Of a stretch of 33,400 nt of DNA, positions 26,447 through 33,400 are shown one piece after another. Position 1 is the stretch's first letter; each line of letters starts with the position of its first letter. The stretch is taken from assembly GCA_030433135.1 (NCBI GenBank), contig JAUILF010000015.1:1-33400 (forward strand), in the 5' to 3' direction. Below the pieces are notes generated by a model. That model was not told the origin of the DNA and searched no databases. It was given only the letters and a program-made list of their open reading frames with translations. The stretch is from Bacteroidia bacterium. GTDB lineage: Bacteria > Bacteroidota > Bacteroidia > Chitinophagales > Saprospiraceae. Position numbers and translations under genes: made by a program.

Positions 26447-26823
26447 CATGGAACCGTTACTATACTTAGGTTTTCTATTACGAACTGAATCCGCCTGTCC
26501 GCTATGACTGGCCAGGGGGCTGCAAATACGGGCACATAAGGGCTTTTTGATTCTCACTCTCATACCAAGTGTGCGGATGCTGACACAAATGATACGGCAG
26601 CTGATCAATGAACCTTACCTACTCCCCTCTTGAGCAGTTGGGCTAAAGTTCGGCCACCCCCATCCAGAGGATCGGCTGAAGCCCATCGCAATTGAGTAAG
26701 ATCTATTGGATTGAAATATTTATAAGAGTCAAAAAGCCTTGCAGCGCTGCGCCCTACGTGGCCCGTCTTTATTGCCATTAGGCTCTCATGACAAAACCGC
26801 AATGAATAATTCCGGTTGAATCC
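26447..26823. repeat. Long imperfect palindrome, copy 2 of the same interspersed repeat, with a longer tip
   Basis: Shares ctgcaaatacgggcacataag..ctttttgattctcac, gagtcaaaaagc, cccgtctttattgcc, ctctcatgac.aaacc.caatgaataat.ccggtt.aatc with copy 1. Right-arm reverse complement (ggattcaaccggaattattcattgcggttttgtcatgagag) matches the left arm (ggaaccgttactatacttaggttttctattacgaa). Tip of about 166 bp. Confidence 0.8.
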
Positions 26824-26845
26824 TTATGCGCATGGCACAATACTA

Positions 26846-26853
26846 TATATTTG
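26846..26853 (+). promoter_or_regulatory. Possible Bacteroidota-type -7 box
   Basis: TATATTTG fits TAnnTTTG, about 95 bp upstream of the 26949 start; no well-spaced -33 TTG seen. Confidence 0.3.
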
Positions 26854-26948
26854 TGTACAGTTGTATGTGGTGATAGACAGATCCTATCATCTTACCATAC
26901 CAACAGTTACCAAACTGCAGATGACAACATTTAGTCCAATCTGAAGAT

Positions 26949-28835
26949 TTGCGTATGGCCCCGGAACAAAAGACGAGGAAGTCTATAAAAAAGAAAAGGA
27001 AGAAAAAACCTGTACCAAAACGCAGCCGGGGATCACGCCTGTCGCGTTTCCTTACTCCCGCTAATGCTTTTATGGCCATCTTTATCATGATGGCTCTGAG
27101 TGCCTTCTTTATCTATTTGGGGCACGATGATCTGATGGGACTTCCTCCAAATGTGCCCAAGAGTTCAATCCTTGTTCCCCAACTTGGAACCTTTCTGGTA
27201 CTCGCTTCGGCGTTTGGTTATTTTGGCTATCATTACCTGTCTGGGAATGCGGTATGGACCGGTTTACACAAGGTCTTCCTGGGCGTGGCTTTTGCTGCCA
27301 TATGTTTCTTGTTTGCTATGTCATTCAAGCAGGATATTGCGCTCAATGGCGATAATGCCGAGTACATGATTTCTGCTCAATCACTGGTCGAAAGAGGTGG
27401 AGTCTATCGCCTGTATACGCCATCCGAGACTCCCAATACTTTAGCTTCCATCGGTCTACCCGTCATGCTGGCTCCTATTTATGCCATATGGGGATTTGAC
27501 ATTTATAAAATGAAAATGCTGATTCTCCTCTTTGGCATTTCACTATTTCCCTTGTCCTTCAGGCTATTCAAAAATTATCACAATAATAGTTTCAGCGCCC
27601 TCCTGGCCATCACGGTAGCATCCAGCCCATACCTCATTGCTAATGCGACAGCAGTAATGACAGAAGCACCCTATCTGTGCTGGTCACTACTTGCCCTGAT
27701 CAGCTCGTTTCAATATCTGTCTTCCAAAAGATTTCACTGGTTTTATTATGCATCAACTTTGATCCTGATCGTAATGTCCTACCTGACCCGGGCTGTAGGG
27801 GTGGCTATTCTGGTGGCCTTGCTGACCACGCTGTTTCTCCGTATTCCATGGGGAAAATTAGGTAGTGGAGTGTTTGCCGGGGAAAACCGATTGCCGGTAC
27901 TTAAGTTACTGGCAGTGTCTGTTCCCCTGGTACTCGGTTTCCTGGTTCTTCAGTTGAGCATGTCCAATGACGGCATCTCGCAGCTGGATGTATTTTTCGG
28001 GAAGGACCTCTTTTCCTATTTCAATGCCAATATGACAGCATCCATGCATGTGGCAGGACATATGTTGTTTAGTAATGAAGCCTATCGCTGGTATCAAATG
28101 TTACCAGATGTTGGACTTAGCCCAACCGACCTGGGATATCTGGTGGCTGAACTTCTGATCCTGGCTGGTCTGGTCAGAGGGTTACTCTCTCTGGATCTGA
28201 ATGCATACTATAGCCTGACCGCTCTCCTGTTAATTTTACTGGCGAGTCTGACCCCTCAGGAAATGGTGATCATGAGGTACTTATCTGTTTTGATGCCCTT
28301 CATCATATATTACTTTGTGCATGGTGTGGACTGGGCAAGCAGATCCATCTTCCAACGATTTCATGCAAAGTCATCCTGGCATTCCCTTTTTCCGGTCATG
28401 GCACTGGCTACGATCTTCATGGTGGGTATGTCCGGCAATATTACCAACCTTTCTAAGGCAAAAGTAGGTACAGGGCCACATGCAGATGCCTATATCTATG
28501 CAGCATCATGGTGTGGAAAAAATCTTCCTTCAGATTCCTATGTTATGTCTTTCAAACCCAGGATCACTTACCTGTACTCCGGACTAAAGGGAAGATACAT
28601 TGCTTCAACAAGAGACCAATATTCAGAGGAGTTTGCCCGGGAAAAATTAGAAGAGATTGAAAGAGAAGGAGTAACTCATCTTATCATTGATGGTTTGAGT
28701 GGTACTACGCAAGATGTCATTTTTCCTATCATTCAAAACAATGCGCATCTCTTTGAAGCATATGACATACCGGAGTTGGAAAGAAAATGCACCGTCATCC
28801 GTTATAAAGGAGCTGACGGTAGTGTCATCGAATGA
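26949..28835 (+). CDS. Polytopic membrane GT-C-like glycosyltransferase
   Basis: 628 aa. Lys/Arg-rich N-terminus (KKKRKKKPVPKRSRG), many TM helices, ALNGDNAEYMISAQSLVERGG in the first large loop, soluble C-terminal tail. Confidence 0.7.
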   Translation: MRMAPEQKTRKSIKKKRKKKPVPKRSRGSRLSRFLTPANAFMAIFIMMALSAFFIYLGHDDLMGLPPNVPKSSILVPQLGTFLVLASAFGYFGYHYLSGNAVWTGLHKVFLGVAFAAICFLFAMSFKQDIALNGDNAEYMISAQSLVERGGVYRLYTPSETPNTLASIGLPVMLAPIYAIWGFDIYKMKMLILLFGISLFPLSFRLFKNYHNNSFSALLAITVASSPYLIANATAVMTEAPYLCWSLLALISSFQYLSSKRFHWFYYASTLILIVMSYLTRAVGVAILVALLTTLFLRIPWGKLGSGVFAGENRLPVLKLLAVSVPLVLGFLVLQLSMSNDGISQLDVFFGKDLFSYFNANMTASMHVAGHMLFSNEAYRWYQMLPDVGLSPTDLGYLVAELLILAGLVRGLLSLDLNAYYSLTALLLILLASLTPQEMVIMRYLSVLMPFIIYYFVHGVDWASRSIFQRFHAKSSWHSLFPVMALATIFMVGMSGNITNLSKAKVGTGPHADAYIYAASWCGKNLPSDSYVMSFKPRITYLYSGLKGRYIASTRDQYSEEFAREKLEEIEREGVTHLIIDGLSGTTQDVIFPIIQNNAHLFEAYDIPELERKCTVIRYKGADGSVIE

Positions 28836-28957
28836 CAGAATAGGTACCTTCTAATCCCCTGCTGAGTACAAACACGAATAAGACGGCTTGTGGTGCGACC
28901 ATCAAACTGCAAAAAGTTGGGACTTGCCTAATATATTGCAAATACTGCCCATATGTA

Positions 28958-28987
28958 TTTGACGGACCTACTTAAATCAGTACTTTG
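28958..28987 (+). promoter_or_regulatory. Possible Bacteroidota-type promoter
   Basis: TTTG (28958-28961), 19-bp spacer, TACTTTG (28981-28987), about 100 bp upstream of the 29091 start. The -7 match is imperfect. Confidence 0.3.
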
Positions 28988-29090
28988 CAGTGAGATTACT
29001 GTTGGATTTGGTCCCTGATTGACTAATCAATCAAACTCAGGATATAAGTTTGACACCAGCATAACCCCAACCAAGCAGTAGAGCTGTTAC

Positions 29091-30992
29091 ATGTCATCTA
29101 GAAAAGAGCGCAAAGGAAAGAAACGAAAACAACCCTTAAGAAAGGCACAAAAAAAACGCCCTTCGGAGAAAAAGCAAAGATCATCTGCCAAGCTTGCTTT
29201 TATGTCAAAGCCATGGGTTGCAGGAGTTGTTTTTGGAATAGCATACATCTGGATGATTACTCGGTTTTTTGTAAACTTTGGTGCCCATCCTACACGTAAC
29301 AGCAAGCTTATCAATATCCATTCGACTTTTAGTGAGACCGGGGAAATATTGATTTTCTCTATCCTGATCATAGTCTTTGGATACTTCGCAGCTCGGATCC
29401 TCAGAGTTTATAAACTTCCTAGGCGGTGGGACATAGTTGCTGGTGTGGTGGCCTTTGGGGCTCTCACTGCGTTATATGCCATGGCATTTACAGAAGAATT
29501 ATCTCCTAATGGTGACAACGCCGAGTATCTGATGAACACCAAATCATTGGTTGAGGAGGGAAGTATTTACCGGCTAAACAGTCGAGCTGACACTCGCAAC
29601 ACACTGGCTTCAAGGGGACTCCCGATTATCCTGGCACCCATCTATAAAATATGGGGATTCGATCTCGTCAAAATGAAGATGCTGATCATGGGTATGGGGT
29701 TGGCACTCTTTCCATTATTAGTGCTGTTATTTCAAAACTATATATCCCTGTCAAAGTCGATTCTCATTTCCATGGTGGTCGTGCTTTCCCCTCATTTATT
29801 GGCCGCAGCCTGTAATATAATGACAGAGATACCCTACGTCTTCTGGTCTGTGTTGACACTTTTGATGATGCAATTGCTAGCCAAAAATGGTTTGAATCAA
29901 TGGAAATATCTCATCGTATTTCTGGTTTCCATATTAATGACATATCTGACCCGGCCTGTGGGGCTGACCATGGTCGCTACGGCGATGGCATACATGTTTT
30001 TTAGTGTACCATGGATTCAGTACTTAAAAAAGGGAAGCATTCGAGAGCTTTGGAAAGAGGACACATTTCGCTACCTGGTGATGATCGTTGGTCCATTGAT
30101 CCTGGGATTACTATTCTGGCAGCTCTGGCTCTCGAATACAGGCGTGTCACAGGCTGAAATCTTCTTTCGCGGTGAAATTTTTGACCGGTTCTACATCAAC
30201 CTTGAGTCCTCATTGCAGGTCTTTTCTCAAATGCTATTCAGGTTGGACACCTATCTCTGGTACATCTTCTTCGGCAACTACCGCGTGCAACCTTTGACCA
30301 TCTGGAGCTGGCCCGCTCTTCTGTGCCTGTTTGCAGGTATGATTACCTACATGAGGAAGAACAACCTGGTATTCTGGTACACCATTATTTGCTGGATCAT
30401 TATCTTATTTGCCAGCCTTACACCTGCCCAGATGGTGATTATTCGCTACATGAGTATCCTGGTTCCCTTTTTTATCTTTTTCCTCTTTGAGGGCAGCAGA
30501 ATGATCGTTAAGATATTGGGGAAACTAACGGGGAGAAAGCTTAAGGCTGGATGGGTCAACCTAATTCCCCTTCTGGTTATGGCCCAGTTGATGTTTACCA
30601 GTTTTTCTTCAGACAGAGCCGTAATCACGCTGAATACGGCCGGTGCCGGACCCAATTACGACGACTATGTGGAGGTTGCCAGGTGGAGTAATCAAAATTT
30701 GCCCGAGGATGCATATGTGGCTTGCGTCAAACCCCGGATTTTCTGGTTTTATTCCCAGAAGGACACCAGACGAAGTACTACGATCTCCGAATTCCATTCT
30801 GCTGATTATGAGAAAGAAAAACTGGAACTATGGAAAAGTCAGGGGGTTACACATCTGGTAGTTGACCGAATCAGTGGAGCATCCCGGCAAAGTATTCTGC
30901 CGATAATTCAAAATAATCCCGATTTATTTCAGACTTTGTTTATTGCACCCACATCGGGTACGACGACCATTTATAAAATAAACTTCGAATAA
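29091..30992 (+). CDS. Polytopic membrane GT-C-like glycosyltransferase, paralogue of 26949-28835
   Basis: 633 aa. Basic N-terminus; SPNGDNAEYLMNTKSLVEEGSIYRLNSRADTRNTLASRGLPIILAPIYKIWGFDLVKMKMLI matches the upstream gene; LTPAQMVIIRYMSILVPF versus LTPQEMVIMRYLSVLMPF. Confidence 0.7.
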   Translation: MSSRKERKGKKRKQPLRKAQKKRPSEKKQRSSAKLAFMSKPWVAGVVFGIAYIWMITRFFVNFGAHPTRNSKLINIHSTFSETGEILIFSILIIVFGYFAARILRVYKLPRRWDIVAGVVAFGALTALYAMAFTEELSPNGDNAEYLMNTKSLVEEGSIYRLNSRADTRNTLASRGLPIILAPIYKIWGFDLVKMKMLIMGMGLALFPLLVLLFQNYISLSKSILISMVVVLSPHLLAAACNIMTEIPYVFWSVLTLLMMQLLAKNGLNQWKYLIVFLVSILMTYLTRPVGLTMVATAMAYMFFSVPWIQYLKKGSIRELWKEDTFRYLVMIVGPLILGLLFWQLWLSNTGVSQAEIFFRGEIFDRFYINLESSLQVFSQMLFRLDTYLWYIFFGNYRVQPLTIWSWPALLCLFAGMITYMRKNNLVFWYTIICWIIILFASLTPAQMVIIRYMSILVPFFIFFLFEGSRMIVKILGKLTGRKLKAGWVNLIPLLVMAQLMFTSFSSDRAVITLNTAGAGPNYDDYVEVARWSNQNLPEDAYVACVKPRIFWFYSQKDTRRSTTISEFHSADYEKEKLELWKSQGVTHLVVDRISGASRQSILPIIQNNPDLFQTLFIAPTSGTTTIYKINFE

Positions 30993-31001
30993 ACGTCATT
31001 C

Positions 31002-31388
31002 ATGGAATTCTATCAATGGCTGGTTCCTCTGATTGCTGCTTTCTACATGGTCCGTATAATCATGCAGTATCTGCAACAAAAACGGTTGGTGGGAAGTATG
31101 ATCATTTGGCTGGTTTTCTGGCTTATCATCAGTGTATTGGCTATCATACCAGACTTCATTTCCACGAACATGGCACAGCTACTGGGATTTAAGTCCAACA
31201 TCAATGCAGTGATCTTTGTGGCCCTCGGATTCCTCTTTATCTTTATGTTCTATCTCACAGCCATGGTAGAAAAACTGGAAAAACAGCTTACTCAACTGGT
31301 TCGCAACCTGGCCCTGGAAAACAAGAAACTCAAGGACGACCTGGAAAGGATCAAAAACCCCGAGAATGAAGATTCTCCTCATTCTTGA
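31002..31388 (+). CDS. DUF2304-like small membrane protein
   Basis: 128 aa, three TM helices followed by a charged coiled coil (MVEKLEKQLTQLVRNLALENKKLKDDLERI); typical glycosyltransferase neighbour. Confidence 0.75.
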   Translation: MEFYQWLVPLIAAFYMVRIIMQYLQQKRLVGSMIIWLVFWLIISVLAIIPDFISTNMAQLLGFKSNINAVIFVALGFLFIFMFYLTAMVEKLEKQLTQLVRNLALENKKLKDDLERIKNPENEDSPHS

Positions 31389-32469
31389 ATACTATTATCC
31401 TAATATCGGTGGCCTGGAAAAACTGTTTAAGCAACTGGCCGACAAACTGGCCGCAGATGGCCATCAGATCACGGTCCTGACCAACAGGATCTCGGAGGAT
31501 CAGCCCTGGAAAGAACAAACCGGAAATGTCACCATACTACGATACCGCTTCCGGAATCGCTATCTGTTTACCTTACTGGCCTTGTTTCCGGCTCTAAGGC
31601 TGGCCCGAAATGCTGACCTCATACAAACCACCTCTTACAATGCAGGTTTCCCCGCGTTCCTGGCGGGGTGGTTATCGGGAAAAAAAGTGGTGATTACGTT
31701 TCATGAGGTTTGGGGTAAGCTCTGGTATGAACTTCCCTACATGGGCAGATTCAGCAAGATGCTACATGCTACCTTCGAGCAGTTTTTGTTAAAACTTCCC
31801 TTTACTCGGTTTGTGGCAGTTTCTGAGTTTACGCGGAGAAAATTGCATGAAGCTGGTATCAAGTCAAACCGAATTACCCGGATTTACAATGGCATTGAAT
31901 ACGAAAAACTCCAGATGGAACCCTTAAAAGGGCAATCCAACAACAGATACACCTTTCTCTATTTCGGCAGGCTGGGAATTTCCAAGGGGTTGGATGTACT
32001 GCTAGAAGCAATCGAGCATCTGTCGAAGGAAGCAACAGATTTTACCGTTATTTTGGTATTGCCACGTAAACCGGTCAAGATGCTGACCTTGATTCACAGG
32101 GATATTGAGAAGCGTGGGATTTCGGAAAACGTCTCCATCAGGCAAGAGTTAAGCAATGAAGAGCTTGTCCAACAGATCAGGGGTGCAGACGCTGTCATCA
32201 TTCCCTCCTACAGTGAAGGATTTTGCTTTACCGCAGCAGAAACGGTGGCTCTTGGCCAGCCAATTATTTCATCACATCAGGGAGCACTTCCTGAAGTAGT
32301 GGGTGGAAATTTTCTTTCATATGATAATCAGGATCCGGTACTATTGGCTAAAGCCATGAAAACAGCTCTTGAAGGCAGATGGGACTATAAGGAGCCCAGG
32401 AGGTTTCATCTGGATGATACGATTAAGGAATATATAGCCCTATACAAAAAGCTATTGTCAGAAAAATGA
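31366..32469 (+). CDS. Glycosyltransferase family 4 (GT-B)
   Basis: 367 aa. LLILEYYYPNIGGLEKLFKQLADKLAADGHQITVLT at the N-terminus; LYFGRLGISKGLDVLLEA; C-terminal EGFCFTAAETVALGQPIISS. Confidence 0.93.
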   Translation: MKILLILEYYYPNIGGLEKLFKQLADKLAADGHQITVLTNRISEDQPWKEQTGNVTILRYRFRNRYLFTLLALFPALRLARNADLIQTTSYNAGFPAFLAGWLSGKKVVITFHEVWGKLWYELPYMGRFSKMLHATFEQFLLKLPFTRFVAVSEFTRRKLHEAGIKSNRITRIYNGIEYEKLQMEPLKGQSNNRYTFLYFGRLGISKGLDVLLEAIEHLSKEATDFTVILVLPRKPVKMLTLIHRDIEKRGISENVSIRQELSNEELVQQIRGADAVIIPSYSEGFCFTAAETVALGQPIISSHQGALPEVVGGNFLSYDNQDPVLLAKAMKTALEGRWDYKEPRRFHLDDTIKEYIALYKKLLSEK

Positions 32470-32485
32470 GGCCACTTATGATGTC

Positions 32486-33400
32486 CATCATTCAAATGGA
32501 ATCCGCTGTTTGAAGTTTGCAACTTCAAACCCATATCGTTGCGGTCGTACCAGATCAGGCCGTACTATCCGGCACCCCGACCATTTACTAATGCGGTTCT
32601 CATGGATCCATAAAGGGCTTGGTATTAACAGTATAATCCAAAATGCCAGCTCTAATAACCCTACAGAATTCCTGGGTATGTCACTCCTTCAGGTTAACAA
32701 ATCACAATTACGCCCCGATGGGCCGATGGGGCTTGACTTTTTTGTCCTCCTTTACCTGCCACTTCCGTGGCAGGCTAGAACAATACGCCTCTCTGAGGCT
32801 CCCGGAGTTTAATCTCCCCCGCTATTGGAAGGTTTTGTATGGGTTTTGTGATAGCATTGAGTCACCATGATTGAATGCGACCTTACAGAACACTTGTGAT
32901 GGCCATCATTCAAATGGAATCCGCTGTTTGAAGTTTGCAACTTCAAACCCATATCGTTGCGGTAGCACCAGGTCAGGCCGTACTATCCGGCACCCCGACC
33001 ATTTACTAATGCGGTTCTCATGGATCCATAAAGGGCTTGGTATTAACAGTATAATCCAAAATGCCCGCTCTAATAACCATACAGATTTCCTGGGCATGTC
33101 ATTCCTTCGGGTTAACAAATTACAACTACGCCCCGATGGGGCTTGACCTTTTTTGTCCTTCTTTACCTGTCACTTCCTTGGCTGGCGAGAACATTACACC
33201 TCTCTGAGGCTCCTGCTTTTCATCTCCCTCCACTGTTTGAAGCTTGCTATGTGCTAGCGACGAAATTGAACCATCATTTTTGAAGGTGACCCTACAGGCC
33301 ACTATAGTGGGCATCATTCTAATGGGGCGTTGCCCCATTCTATCAGGTCCAGACCTTTCAGGCCTGGCAACTTAAACCGGGAATGTTCCCGGTTAAAAGA
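32486..33400. repeat. Hairpin-rich tandem repeat of about 410-418 bp: two full units and the start of a divergent third
   Basis: catcattcaaatggaatccgctgtttgaagtttgcaacttcaaacccatatcgttgcggt at 32486 recurs at 32904; catcattctaatgg at 33312 starts a third unit. The units stay alignable over their length. Confidence 0.9.

Noticed and set aside
26390-26802. ORFs 26390-26608 and 26605-26802 (minus) as CDSs
   Set aside because: They lie mainly within the palindromic repeat; codon content follows the palindrome arms and no domain is seen.
28880-28970. Possible third copy of the palindromic repeat (ttgcaaatactgcccatatg resembles ctgcaaatacgggcacataag)
   Set aside because: Only about a 9-bp core matches well and no complementary second arm was found.
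32510-33146. ORFs 32510-32812, 32643-32870 and 32871-33146 as related small proteins
   Set aside because: Their similarity follows from the DNA repeat. Differences are indels and non-synonymous changes, hairpins run through them, and no family motif is present.
32486-33400. CRISPR array
   Set aside because: Unit length is ~418 bp with conserved sequence throughout, not short direct repeats with unique spacers; no cas genes.

Overview
The gene content (ECF sigma/anti-sigma cassette, LVIVD lipoprotein, PQQ enzyme with internal cytochrome c, FtsX/MacB-type permeases) and sparse Shine-Dalgarno signals suggest a Bacteroidota-type genome. About 22 CDSs are supportable. (i) A 5'-truncated protein resembling the C-terminal part of an M56/BlaR1-like protein. 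(ii) A minus-strand cluster: LVIVD lipoprotein, OM protein, ECF sigma factor and a membrane protein that looks like an anti-sigma factor fused to an outer-membrane beta-barrel. (iii) An acyl-CoA dehydrogenase with a convergent TetR regulator. (iv) A tightly packed UxaA-family dehydratase / amidohydrolase / sulfotransferase-like / class IV aminotransferase module. (v) A 1065-aa protein that looks like a full-length homologue of the eukaryotic phosphorylase kinase alpha/beta subunit. (vi) Two ABC permease paralogues. (vii) An Fpg/Nei-type glycosylase without a recognisable zinc finger. (viii) A PQQ dehydrogenase / small lipoprotein / VCBS cluster. (ix) A glycan-type locus with twin GT-C-like membrane proteins, DUF2304 and GT4. 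Non-coding structure includes a two-copy family of long imperfect palindromes (16244-16436 and 26447-26823) and a hairpin-rich tandem repeat of about 418 bp (32486 to window end). The best candidates for something under-described are the PHK-like protein, the possible two-membrane anti-sigma/beta-barrel protein and the two non-coding repeat families. All family calls come from reading motifs by eye; no database search was run.
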